From NCBI GenBank assembly GCA_905234785.1, contig CAJOIP010000002.1, positions 1 to 64,000 of the forward strand: DNA of 64,000 bases, in the 5' to 3' direction. Source of the DNA: an uncultured Eggerthellaceae bacterium. GTDB taxonomy: Bacteria; Actinomycetota; Coriobacteriia; Coriobacteriales; Eggerthellaceae. Within the stretch, counting starts at the first letter, position 1; each line of letters begins with the position of its first letter. The translations under genes and the position numbers were made by a program. The notes under the pieces are model-generated. The model saw nothing but the letters and a program-made list of their open reading frames with translations. It had not been told where the DNA came from and made no database searches. This document shows positions 45,178 through 56,847 of the stretch, in pieces.

Positions 45178-47251
45178 GACGCTTGCCTTCGAAATCGGCA
45201 CCGAGGAGCTGCCCGCATTCGACCTGCATGCCGCGACCGAGAAGCTCGGCGGTTTGGCCGCCACCGCGCTCGACGGCGCGAAGATTCCGCATGGCGATAT
45301 CTCCGTGTACACCACGCCGCGCCGCCTCATCGTCATCGTCGCCGACGTTCCCGAGGCAACCGAAGCCGCCGTCGAAGAGTTCCGCGGCCCTGCCGCCAAG
45401 ATCGCGTTCGACGAGAGCGGCGCGCCGACGAAGGCCGCCATCGGCTTCGCGCGCGGCAAGGGCGTCGACCCTGCCAACCTCGAGCGCCGCGACGAGAACG
45501 GCACCGAGTACGTGTACGCCGTGAAGGAGACGCCCTCGCTCGACGTGGCCGCATTGCTGCCCGAGTTGCTCGGCAACCTCATCACGGCCATTTCGTGGCC
45601 GAAGTCGCAGCGGTGGGGAAATCGCCGCGAGCAGTTCAGCCGCCCGGTGCGCTGGATTCTCGCCATGCTGGGCGAGACGGTCGTGCCCGTCGAGTTCGCG
45701 GGCTTGGTGGCCGGCAACACGACGCGCGGACACAGGTTCCTCAATCCCGGCCCGCATGCCGTCGCCTCTGCCGATGCGCTCATCGACGTGCTGCGTTCCG
45801 CCAACGTCGTTCCGAGCGAGGCGGAGCGCGAGAGCTCGATTCGCGAGCAGGTGAAAGCCATCGAAGCCGAGACGGGCCTCGTCGCCGAGCTGCCCGCGAA
45901 GACGATGGAAGAAGTCGTGAACCTGACCGAGTTCCCGACCGTCATGGTCGGCGAGTTCGACGAGCTGTTCCTGGCCGTGCCGAAGGAGATCACGGTCGAC
46001 GCCATGCTCGTGCATCAGCGCTACTTCCCGCTGTTCAACGCCGACGGCTCGCTTTCCAACAAGTTCCTCATCACCTCGAACGGCAACCCCGAGTTCCGCG
46101 AGAACATCGTGGACGGCAACCAGCGCGTGGTCGCCGCGCGCCTGTACGACGCGAAGTTCTTCTACGACGAGGACCTGAAGAAGCCGCTCGAGGCATATGT
46201 CGAGCGCTTGGGCGAGGTCGTGTTCCAGGAGTCCCTCGGCACGACGCGCGCCAAGACCGACCGCATCGTCGAGCTTGCGAAGCGACTCGGCGCCGATGCG
46301 GGGCTTTCCGGGCAAGACGCCGCCGATGCCGAGCGCGCCGCCTATCTGTGCAAGGCCGACTTGGTCACCGGCGCGGTCGTCGAGTTCACGAGCGTACAGG
46401 GCATCATGGGCCGCTACTACGCGAAGGCCGCAGGCGAGACCGACCAGGTCGCCGAGGCCATCGCCGACCACTACCGCCCGCGCTTCGCGGGTGACGACAC
46501 GCCGACGAGCATGGTCGGCAAGGTCGTCGCGACGGCCGATAAGCTCGACACGATATGCGGCCTGTTCGCCGTGGGGCAAGGCCCGACCGGCTCGTCCGAC
46601 CCGTTCGCGCTGCGCCGTTCCGCCATCGGCATCTTGGCGATGCTCGAGGACGGGCTGAGCGTCTCGCTTGTCGACGCCATCGATTCGGCGCTCGACATTT
46701 ACCGGCAGGGCGGGTTGGAGTTCGATCGCGAAGCCGTCCGCGCCGAGGTCATCGACTTCTTCGTCACGCGCACCAAGGTCATGTTGCGCGATTCCGGCAT
46801 CGCCGCCGACACGGTCGACGCCGTGCTCGCTGCTGATGTTGTCGAGCCCATGGTCATCATGGGCCGTGCCCGCGCGCTCGAAAGCGCCCGCGCCAACGAC
46901 AAGGACACCTTCGACGATTTGGCCACCGCCTATGCGCGCGCGAACAACCTGCGCGACGCCGAGCTTGGCTCCGATGTTGACGAATCGCTGTTCGGCGACG
47001 AGGAAAAGGCGCTGAACGCCGCCGTGGCGAACGCCGAATCGGCCGTTGCCGATGCGCTCGCAGCCGACGATTACCCGCAGGCGCTGTCCGTGCTCGCCGG
47101 TTTGCGCGGGCCGATCGACGCGTTTTTCGAGAACGTCATGGTGATGGACGAGGACGACAAGGTGCGCGCCAACCGCCTGAAGCTCCTCAACCGTTTCGTC
47201 GGCGTGTTCGGAAACGTCGCCGACTTCGGAAAAATGTCGAAGGGCAAGTAG
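45167..47251 (+). CDS. glyS: Glycyl-tRNA synthetase beta subunit
   Basis: [27 protein letters not shown]; overlaps glyQ. Confidence 0.96.
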   Translation: MANKTLAFEIGTEELPAFDLHAATEKLGGLAATALDGAKIPHGDISVYTTPRRLIVIVADVPEATEAAVEEFRGPAAKIAFDESGAPTKAAIGFARGKGVDPANLERRDENGTEYVYAVKETPSLDVAALLPELLGNLITAISWPKSQRWGNRREQFSRPVRWILAMLGETVVPVEFAGLVAGNTTRGHRFLNPGPHAVASADALIDVLRSANVVPSEAERESSIREQVKAIEAETGLVAELPAKTMEEVVNLTEFPTVMVGEFDELFLAVPKEITVDAMLVHQRYFPLFNADGSLSNKFLITSNGNPEFRENIVDGNQRVVAARLYDAKFFYDEDLKKPLEAYVERLGEVVFQESLGTTRAKTDRIVELAKRLGADAGLSGQDAADAERAAYLCKADLVTGAVVEFTSVQGIMGRYYAKAAGETDQVAEAIADHYRPRFAGDDTPTSMVGKVVATADKLDTICGLFAVGQGPTGSSDPFALRRSAIGILAMLEDGLSVSLVDAIDSALDIYRQGGLEFDREAVRAEVIDFFVTRTKVMLRDSGIAADTVDAVLAADVVEPMVIMGRARALESARANDKDTFDDLATAYARANNLRDAELGSDVDESLFGDEEKALNAAVANAESAVADALAADDYPQALSVLAGLRGPIDAFFENVMVMDEDDKVRANRLKLLNRFVGVFGNVADFGKMSKGK

Positions 47252-47263
47252 CAACGCTATTGG

Positions 47264-47368
47264 CCCTTGCGGTAGGTGGGGATTCGCGCTTGTACTCGCT
47301 CGCATGGTTGGTGTAGGTCGAAGCCAACCGCTGCTGCGGAATCGCGCTCACCCCACCTACCGCAAGGG
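47264..47368 (+). repeat. Structured repeat E1 (18-bp perfect terminal inverted repeats)
   Basis: CCCTTGCGGTAGGTGGGG...CCCCACCTACCGCAAGGG; core related to 50582-50717 on the opposite strand. Confidence 0.85.
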
Positions 47369-47418
47369 ATAACGATCGGCTGCTCGACGGACAAACTCTT
47401 TTACATCCCGAATTCAAC

Positions 47419-47506
47419 GACCGTCTGCGCAAGCGGCGGATACCCCGCCCCCTACTGCCCGGCTCGCGCTAATTATAAAAAGCGAAGTGACCGTCTGCGC
47501 AAGCGG
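47419..47506. repeat. 18-bp direct repeat, 70-bp period
   Basis: GACCGTCTGCGCAAGCGG at 47419-47436 and 47489-47506. Confidence 0.8.
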
Positions 47507-47515
47507 TTCGTGCCC

Positions 47516-48415
47516 TTACGAGGCTTGCCGTAAGTCCTCTATGCCAAAGCCGGGCGATGGTTGGATGAGGGGTTCGGCATTCGCGGCGTGCTCCTTGCCG
47601 GTGGGGATGCGGTAGATGGAGAGCTTGCCCGAATCGGATTTGCGCACTTGGACGGCGCCTCGTTCGGCCAGCACGCGCTTGTAGGCGTTTCCGTATTTAG
47701 AAAAGGAGCGCGGGTAGGCGCCGACTGACGACAGCAGCTCGCAGAGCCACACGGGGTAGCCGCCTGCGCACTTGATTTCCATTATCACCTGGTCAGGCGC
47801 CGTGACGGGGTGGCGCTGCACCGAGTTTTCCTCCATGAGGTCGATGTAGCAGATGTCCTCGTCGAACGTGATGCGGTCGACGCAGTCTTCGTCTTCCGGG
47901 TCGACCTTGCACCATGCCTCGCGCAAACAGCTGATGAGCATCGAGGGCGCCAGGCCCTCGTAGCGGTTGAAGAACGCATCGAGCTCGCGTGCGATCTGCA
48001 CTTTGCCGGGAAGCAGCTCCTTGCTGCCATCAGTCCCGGGTATCGGCAGCTGCACCTGTGCTTGCTCGTACGGCATGCCGTTCATGTAGGCGCGCGCGCC
48101 CTCGGCGCTCATGCGCACGCGGCGCTTGTACACGATGCCCTTGTATTTCTTCTTTATCTCGACGAACACCGATTCCGCCTCGGAAAACGGGCCGTAGCTG
48201 CGGATGCGCAGCTTCTCCTTGTAAAGCGGCTTCTCGAGGGAACGGCAGATGAGCGAGCGGTCAGGCGTGTCCAAATACAGGCTGTCGATGCGCGTCGCGC
48301 CGTAGTCGTCTAAGCGCATGTGGGCGGCGAGTCCTGCTTTGATGGCCTCGCACTGGCCCGTCGTGATGAGGTACTTCTTCTCTTTGCGCTCGAACGTGTC
48401 TGCTGCAGTCGCCAT
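47516..48415 (-). CDS. VTC-domain (CYTH-like) polyphosphate polymerase
   Basis: ERKEKKYLIT, RIDSLYLDTPDRSLICRSLEKPLYKEKLRIRSYG, VFVEIKKKYKGIVYKRRVRM, VIMEIKCAGGYPVWL; start MATAADTF at 48415. Confidence 0.88.
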   Translation of the reverse strand: MATAADTFERKEKKYLITTGQCEAIKAGLAAHMRLDDYGATRIDSLYLDTPDRSLICRSLEKPLYKEKLRIRSYGPFSEAESVFVEIKKKYKGIVYKRRVRMSAEGARAYMNGMPYEQAQVQLPIPGTDGSKELLPGKVQIARELDAFFNRYEGLAPSMLISCLREAWCKVDPEDEDCVDRITFDEDICYIDLMEENSVQRHPVTAPDQVIMEIKCAGGYPVWLCELLSSVGAYPRSFSKYGNAYKRVLAERGAVQVRKSDSGKLSIYRIPTGKEHAANAEPLIQPSPGFGIEDLRQAS

Positions 48416-48445
48416 GTTGGGTTTCCTTTCCCTTGTGCCATCTGC

Positions 48446-48516
48446 ATGGTACGCGCCGCACCTGAATCGAATCTGAAAGCGCGCTTTCAGGCAGGTTTCA
48501 GCTTCTCGGCTAGAAT
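48446..48516. promoter_or_regulatory. Symmetrical divergent operator/promoter between VTC and RR genes
   Basis: CTGAAT 462-467, CTGAAA 473-478, TTTCAG 485-490, TTTCAG 496-501 (last three digits), both pairs 11-bp phased; -10 TAGAAT (48511-48516, +) and TACCAT (48451-48446, -). Confidence 0.75.
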
Positions 48517-48543
48517 GTGCTTGTACGCGGAAAGGCGGAACCA

Positions 48544-49218
48544 ATGCAGATACTCATCGTTGAAGACGACATTAGGCTGGCCCAGGCGGTCGGGAAGATC
48601 CTCGAGGAGAACGACTATCAGGTCGACATGGTGCACGACGGGCAATCGGGCCTCGACTACGCCGAGTCGGGCATCTACGACGTCGTGATCCTCGACGTCA
48701 TGTTGCCGAAGATGGACGGGTTCGTGGTATCGAAGCAACTGCGCCGCAAGGGCGTCGACACGCCGGTGCTCATGCTGACGGCGCGCTCCCAGATTCCCGA
48801 CAAGATAGAAGGGCTCGATTCGGGCGCTGACGATTACATGACCAAGCCGTTCTCGCCGGCGGAGCTGCTCGCGCATCTGCGCGCCCTCACGCGCCGCACG
48901 GGCCAGGTCGTGTTCGAGACGCTCGCGTTTTCCGACCTCGAGCTGAACCTGGAAAGCCACGACTTGAAATGCGGCAGCAAGTCCATCAACTTGTCGTACA
49001 AGGAGTTCTCGCTCATAAACATCCTCATGGCCAACCACGGCCAGATCGTGTCGAAAGACACCCTGATATCGAAAGTCTGGGGCGTCGAGTCGACCGCAGT
49101 CGATAATAATGTCGAGGCGTACGTCTCGTTCTTGCGCAAGAAGCTGAAGTTCCTGGGCTCGAAGGCTCAGATCGAGACGATTCGGAAAGTGGGATACCGC
49201 CTGACCGACGAGGGTTAG
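48544..49218 (+). CDS. OmpR/PhoB-family response regulator
   Basis: MQILIVEDDIRLAQ, VILDVMLPKMDGF, TKPFSPAELLAHLRAL, C-terminal winged helix VETIRKVGYRL-type. Confidence 0.95.
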   Translation: MQILIVEDDIRLAQAVGKILEENDYQVDMVHDGQSGLDYAESGIYDVVILDVMLPKMDGFVVSKQLRRKGVDTPVLMLTARSQIPDKIEGLDSGADDYMTKPFSPAELLAHLRALTRRTGQVVFETLAFSDLELNLESHDLKCGSKSINLSYKEFSLINILMANHGQIVSKDTLISKVWGVESTAVDNNVEAYVSFLRKKLKFLGSKAQIETIRKVGYRLTDEG

Positions 49219-49219
49219 C

Positions 49220-50569
49220 ATGCTCAAAAAACTACGCATCAAGTTCGTGGCGATCATCATGGCCTCGGTGGCCGTGGTGCTCGCCATCGTGTTCACGGGA
49301 ATCTGCATATCCGAATACCAGCGCAGCATGTCGACGGTGAACGAGGCGCTGAGCTCGTCGATCGACCGGGCGAGCAACGACGTCCTCAACGCACCCGATC
49401 CGTTCATGCGGGGCGGCGGCATGCGCTTCGACATCGAGGGCGTTTTCGACGACTTCGATGATTACGACGAGCTATCCGAGATGCTGGACGAGTTCATCGA
49501 GGATGGGGGATTCGGCGGCCCGCGCATCGGCGGCGGGCGCGAGGAAGAGCGATCGCTCGTGCCCGTGGCTGTGTACGTTCAAGATTCCTCCGGGTCGTAC
49601 ACCGCCGTTTCCCGCTATGCCACCGCTTACATCGAAGAGGATGTGCTCGCCACCGCTTCAAGCCAGCTTGCAGGCGTCGGGGAAGGGAGCGGCGAGCTTT
49701 CGGGCTTGGGGCTCGTGTACGAGAAGCGCTCAGTCGAAGGGCTTACCTACGTCGCCTTCGCCGACGCGTCGTATGCGTCGAGCTGGCAGGCGCTCGCGGT
49801 CTCGCTTTTGATTGCCGGGCTGCTCACCCTTGCCGTGTTCTTCGTGATCGCGTTGCTGCTGTCGAAGTGGGCGCTCAAACCAGTCGAAGAGGCGTGGACC
49901 GCTCAGCGCCAATTCGTGGCCGACGCATCGCATGAGCTGAAAACGCCGCTGACGGTCGTGCTGGCGAACACGTCTATTCTTTTGAAGCATCCCGAGGCGA
50001 CCATTGCGAACCAAAGCCAATGGATCGAGAGCACTCAAGTGGAAGCCGAGAGCATGCAGGGCCTCGTGAACGAGATGCTCGAATTGGCCCAAGTCGAATC
50101 GCGCGCCAACGTGCAGCATGAGCCGCTCGATTTTAGCGACATGGTTGCAGGCGAGACGCTGCAGTTCGAATCGGTGGCCTTCGAGCGCGGCTGCCGGTTC
50201 GAGGAATCGGTTGCCGAGGGCATCACGGTTTCCGGCGATGCGCAACGCCTGCGCAAGATGACGTCGACGCTCATCGAGAACGCGTTGAAGTACGTCGACG
50301 ATGGCGGCCTCGTGGAAGTAAGGCTCGAAGCCAAGGGCAACGTCGCGCACATGACCATCCACAACACCGGCTCGACCATCTCGCCCGAAGACCTTCCGCA
50401 CATCTTCGACCGCTTCTACCGCACCGACAAGGCGCGCACGTCCGGTACCGGCGGCTTCGGCCTCGGCCTCGCCATCGCCCGCGAAACCGCCCGCGAGCAC
50501 GCCGGCGACATCACCTGCAGCAGCAGCGGCTCCGGCACCACCTTCACCGTAACGCTCCCAACAGCATAG
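49220..50569 (+). CDS. Sensor histidine kinase
   Basis: Two TMs; FVADASHELKTPLTVV H-box, IFDRFYRTDKART, GFGLGLAIA. Confidence 0.95.
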   Translation: MLKKLRIKFVAIIMASVAVVLAIVFTGICISEYQRSMSTVNEALSSSIDRASNDVLNAPDPFMRGGGMRFDIEGVFDDFDDYDELSEMLDEFIEDGGFGGPRIGGGREEERSLVPVAVYVQDSSGSYTAVSRYATAYIEEDVLATASSQLAGVGEGSGELSGLGLVYEKRSVEGLTYVAFADASYASSWQALAVSLLIAGLLTLAVFFVIALLLSKWALKPVEEAWTAQRQFVADASHELKTPLTVVLANTSILLKHPEATIANQSQWIESTQVEAESMQGLVNEMLELAQVESRANVQHEPLDFSDMVAGETLQFESVAFERGCRFEESVAEGITVSGDAQRLRKMTSTLIENALKYVDDGGLVEVRLEAKGNVAHMTIHNTGSTISPEDLPHIFDRFYRTDKARTSGTGGFGLGLAIARETAREHAGDITCSSSGSGTTFTVTLPTA

Positions 50570-50581
50570 GACCTCAAGCGG

Positions 50582-50717
50582 AAGGGCGTAGCCTCTGGCT
50601 GCGGAAGGGGGCCGAGGGCGATTCCGCAGCCGGATGCGGCATCGATCGGTAAAGCCATGCGAGCGAGGACAAGCCCGAACCCCCTTCCAACCGCAGAGGA
50701 CGGACGGTTGCGCCCTT
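50582..50717 (-). repeat. Structured repeat E2, opposite orientation to E1
   Basis: Minus strand GGAAGGGGG-TTCGGGCTTGTCCTCGCTCGCATGG...GCTGCGGAATCGCCCTCGG-CCCCCTTCC plus outer arms CCTCTG/CAGAGG and AAGGGCG/CGCCCTT. Confidence 0.75.
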
Positions 50718-50748
50718 TCAGCATCTTTTAAGCTTCCTTTCTTACCAT
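50716..50748 (+). promoter_or_regulatory. DUF4956 gene operator/promoter
   Basis: TTTCAG (50716-50721) N5 TTTAAG (50727-50732) N10 TACCAT (50743-50748). Confidence 0.65.
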
Positions 50749-50787
50749 GACCTCATCATCCGAAAGGTCTTGGGAAAGGAATCAACC

Positions 50788-51486
50788 ATGGATGCATTGT
50801 TCACTTCGGTGCTCGGCACGACCGAGTCGGCCATGACGACGGTGACAACCGCGGGGTTCATGTGGTGCACGCTCGCATCGATCGTCCTCGGCTTGGCGTG
50901 CGCGCTCATCTACATGTACAAGCACGACTACTCGAAGAACTTCGTCGTGACGCTGGCGCTCATGCCCGTCATCGTGCAGATGGTCATCACGCTCGTCAAC
51001 GGCAACCTCGGCGCGGGCGTGGCCGTCATGGGCGTGTTCAACCTCGTGCGCTTCCGCTCGATAGCGGGCACGGCGAAGGACATCGGAAGCGTGTTCTTGG
51101 CGATGGCCATCGGCCTTGCCACCGGCATGGGCTACATCGGCGTCGCCGCCATCCTCACGGTCGTCGTGGGCGTGTTCAACATCATCTACGTCACGACGCC
51201 GTTCGGAAGCCCGCGCGAGTCTGCCAAGAAGAAGCAGCTTAAGATCACGGTACCCGAAGACCTCGAGTTCGAAGGCGCGTTCGACGAGGTGCTCGCGAAC
51301 TACACGGCGACGTGCGAGCTGCAAAACGTCTCGACGAGCAACATGGGCAGCCTGTACCAGCTCGAGTACCTGGTGTCCATGAAGGCCGACGGCCTCGAGA
51401 AGCGCATGATCGACGAGCTGCGCTGCCTGAACGGCAACCTGAAGATCTCGCTTGGATCTCCGCAGGTGAAACGCGAAGTCCTGTAA
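50788..51486 (+). CDS. DUF4956-family membrane protein
   Basis: Four predicted TMs then cytosolic domain; GAGVAVMGVFNLVRFRSIAGTAKDIGSVFLAMAIGLATGMGY. Confidence 0.85.
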   Translation: MDALFTSVLGTTESAMTTVTTAGFMWCTLASIVLGLACALIYMYKHDYSKNFVVTLALMPVIVQMVITLVNGNLGAGVAVMGVFNLVRFRSIAGTAKDIGSVFLAMAIGLATGMGYIGVAAILTVVVGVFNIIYVTTPFGSPRESAKKKQLKITVPEDLEFEGAFDEVLANYTATCELQNVSTSNMGSLYQLEYLVSMKADGLEKRMIDELRCLNGNLKISLGSPQVKREVL

Positions 51487-51561
51487 GGCGCCGATGCGGG
51501 GTTGGCGGACGGTTCCAAGGCGCAACGATTCAAGGCGGCAAAAGCATCGTCCATCCGCGGA

Positions 51562-51597
51562 AAAACGACCCAGATGATTATCCATCTGGGTCGTTTT
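51562..51597 (+). terminator. Terminator after DUF4956 gene
   Basis: AAAACGACCCAGATG-attatc-CATCTGGGTCGTTTT (15-bp perfect stem). Confidence 0.9.
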
Positions 51598-51693
51598 GCG
51601 TTACTATTGTCTGCGTAACAAGCGAGTGTCCTTCCGGCGCTCGTTTCCGTGTTGGTTTCAGCATAAACGCAGCATCGAGTGGAGGAGTGCAAA

Positions 51694-54405
<2,712 letters not shown>

Positions 54406-54430
54406 AACCTGGCTATATAGCGCGATTGAG

Positions 54431-54457
54431 GGAGCCTCGCTTTTGCGGGGCTCCTTT
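54431..54457 (+). terminator. Terminator after ppdK
   Basis: GGAGCCTCGC-tttt-GCGGGGCTCC followed by TTTCGTTT. Confidence 0.85.
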
Positions 54458-54465
54458 CGTTTGCG

Positions 54466-54571
54466 GGACGATGCGCGGGAGGGGGGCTAATGCATCATTT
54501 TGCCAGATGACTTTCGGACGCCCTTGTTCCCGCTGTAAAATGATGCATTAGCCCCCTCCCGCGCATCGTCC
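54466..54571. repeat. Long inverted repeat (35-bp arms, one G bulge)
   Basis: GGACGATGCGCGGGAGGGGGGCTAATGCATCATTTT / AAAATGATGCATTAGCCCCCTCCCGCGCATCGTCC, 35-nt loop. Confidence 0.9.
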
Positions 54572-54574
54572 TTG

Positions 54575-55669
54575 CTAGAGGTTCTTGGCAATTGTGCCGC
54601 CGCAGACGACGGTGCCGTCGTCGTAGACGACGGCGGCCTGACCGGGAGCGCAGGCCCGTTGGGGCTCGGCGAACGAGATGCGGATCGAAGCGTCGCCAGT
54701 TTGCTCGACGGTTGCCGGTCGCGCTGTTTGGCGGTAGTGCGACTTCACGGTAAACCGCTCGGGCTGGGAAAGCGATGCGCGGGCGATGAAGTTCACGTCC
54801 TCGACTTCGATCGATGTGCATAACGTGTTCGCGTCGGTGTCGACGACGAGTTCGTTGCACAGCGGGTCCTTCGCGAACACGTAGAGCGGTTCGGGGGCGG
54901 CGACGCCTATGCCCTTGCGCTGGCCGATGGTGTAGTGGATCAGACCAGTGTGCTCGCCGAGGACCTTGCCCTCGCGGTTCACGATGGGGCCTGGCTCGAA
55001 GGCTTCGCCCGTGCGCTTCGCGATGAACGTCGCGTAATCTCCGTCGGGCACGAAGCAGATGTCTTGGCTCTCGGCTTTCTGCGCGTTGATGAAGCCATGT
55101 GATTCGGCGAGCGCGCGCACGCGCGGCTTGGTGAGCTCGCCCAAGGGGAAGAGCATGTGGGCAAGCGTGTCCTGCGAAAGATGGAACAGGACGTAGCTTT
55201 GGTCCTTGTTGGCGTCGATGCCGCGTTTAAGCTCGTAGCGCCCTGTCGCCTCGTTAAAGCAGCGGCGGGCGTAATGGCCTGTGGCAACGTAATCGAAGCC
55301 AAGCTCGCGGCGCCGTTCTTGAAGCGCCTCGAATTTCACGTGACGATTGCAGTCGATGCAGGGGTTGGGCGTCAGGCAGTTCAGGTAGCTTTCGCAGAAG
55401 CGGTCGATGACGGCCTCGTTGAACGTGCGCGTGAAGTTGTACACGAAATGGGGTATACCCAGCTCCAGGCAAACCTGCCGCGCGTCTTCAGCGTCTTTGA
55501 GCGAGCAGCACGATTTCTCGTCGACGATGCAGGCGTCGTCGTTGTCGAACAGCTTCAGCGTGACGCCTTCCACATCGAAGCCGGCATCACGCAAAACCAG
55601 GGCCGACACCGAGCTGTCGACGCCTCCGCTCATCGCCATGAGCACGCGGTTATTCGATGATCTGCCCAT
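54575..55669 (-). CDS. mnmA: tRNA-specific 2-thiouridylase
   Basis: VLMAMSGGVDSSVSALVL, TPNPCIDCNRHVKF, DQSYVLFHL, CFVPDGDYATF. Confidence 0.96.
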   Translation of the reverse strand: MGRSSNNRVLMAMSGGVDSSVSALVLRDAGFDVEGVTLKLFDNDDACIVDEKSCCSLKDAEDARQVCLELGIPHFVYNFTRTFNEAVIDRFCESYLNCLTPNPCIDCNRHVKFEALQERRRELGFDYVATGHYARRCFNEATGRYELKRGIDANKDQSYVLFHLSQDTLAHMLFPLGELTKPRVRALAESHGFINAQKAESQDICFVPDGDYATFIAKRTGEAFEPGPIVNREGKVLGEHTGLIHYTIGQRKGIGVAAPEPLYVFAKDPLCNELVVDTDANTLCTSIEVEDVNFIARASLSQPERFTVKSHYRQTARPATVEQTGDASIRISFAEPQRACAPGQAAVVYDDGTVVCGGTIAKNL

Positions 55670-55741
55670 GCTTTAACCTTACTTGGTCATGTTACGAAAC
55701 GGGATGGCAGCTTGAACATCGTCCCCGGGAAAACGTTCAAG

Positions 55742-56671
55742 TTAAAAGTCGAACAGCGGTGTGGACAGGTAGCGCTCGCCCGTGTCGGGGAGGATGACCA
55801 CGATGAGCTTCCCCTCGTTTTCGGGACGCTCGGCAATCGTGCGCGCAGCGCTGACGGCGGCGCCGGCGGAGATTCCCACGAGCAGGCCGTCCTTGGCGGA
55901 AAGCTCGCGTGCAGCTTCGTAGGCTTCCTCCTCGCGGATGGCCATGACTTCGTCGTAGATGGAAGTGTCGAGCGTCTCGGGCACGAACCCGGCACCGATG
56001 CCCTGAAGGCCATGGCTTCCGGCGCGTCCGCCAGATAGGACGGGCGAATTCGCGGGCTCTACGGCGACGACCTGCACATCGGGGTTTTGCCCCTTCAGGT
56101 AACGGCCGACGCCCGTCAGGGTGCCGCCGGTGCCGACGCCGGCGACGAAGATGTCGACCTTGCCCTCGGTGTCGCGCCAAATTTCGGGGCCGGTCGTGAA
56201 CTCGTGCGTGGAGGGGTTGGCGGGGTTGGTGAACTGGCTCGGTATGAACGAGTTCTCGATTTCCGCGCAGAGCTCGTTCGCCTTGTCGATGGCGCCCTGC
56301 ATGCCGGCAGCCCCGTCGGTCAGGACGATTTCCGCCCCATATGCCTTGGTGAGGTTGCGGCGCTCGACGGACATCGTCTCGGGCATCGTCAGGATAAGCC
56401 GCATGCCATGCGTGGCAGCGATGGCGGCAAGCCCGATGCCGGTGTTGCCCGACGTCGGCTCGATGAGCGTCGTGTTCTCGTCGATGCGCCCGGCGGCAAG
56501 GGCCGCGTCGAGCATCGACTTGGCGATGCGGTCCTTTATCGACCCGGCGGGATTGAAGAACTCGACCTTGCCGACCAGGGTGGCTTTAAGGTCGTGGCTC
56601 TGCTCGTAATGCGTCAATTCGACGAGCGGGGTGTTGCCGATGAGCTCGGCGATGCTTTTGTGAATCGACAT
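55742..56671 (-). CDS. cysK: Cysteine synthase
   Basis: [41 protein letters not shown]. Confidence 0.96.
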   Translation of the reverse strand: MSIHKSIAELIGNTPLVELTHYEQSHDLKATLVGKVEFFNPAGSIKDRIAKSMLDAALAAGRIDENTTLIEPTSGNTGIGLAAIAATHGMRLILTMPETMSVERRNLTKAYGAEIVLTDGAAGMQGAIDKANELCAEIENSFIPSQFTNPANPSTHEFTTGPEIWRDTEGKVDIFVAGVGTGGTLTGVGRYLKGQNPDVQVVAVEPANSPVLSGGRAGSHGLQGIGAGFVPETLDTSIYDEVMAIREEEAYEAARELSAKDGLLVGISAGAAVSAARTIAERPENEGKLIVVILPDTGERYLSTPLFDF

Positions 56672-56847
56672 GTGCTCCCCTCCGTATCACTGCGAATCGC
56701 ATGCGCGCACAGATATGCCAATCGTGAATCTGCGCCCAATATTGTACTGGTCTGGGATAATGCGTGAAAGCGAATTCACGTAAAGCCCCATGGGAAGGCG
56801 GAAGCGTTCATGGAACTCCATCTTGAAAGGCTCCCTCGGTCGGCCCG

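Noticed and set aside
47264-47368. E1 considered as a simple glyS terminator
   Set aside because: Hairpin loop is ~70 nt, no T-run, and core sequence is shared with E2; better described as a structured repeat
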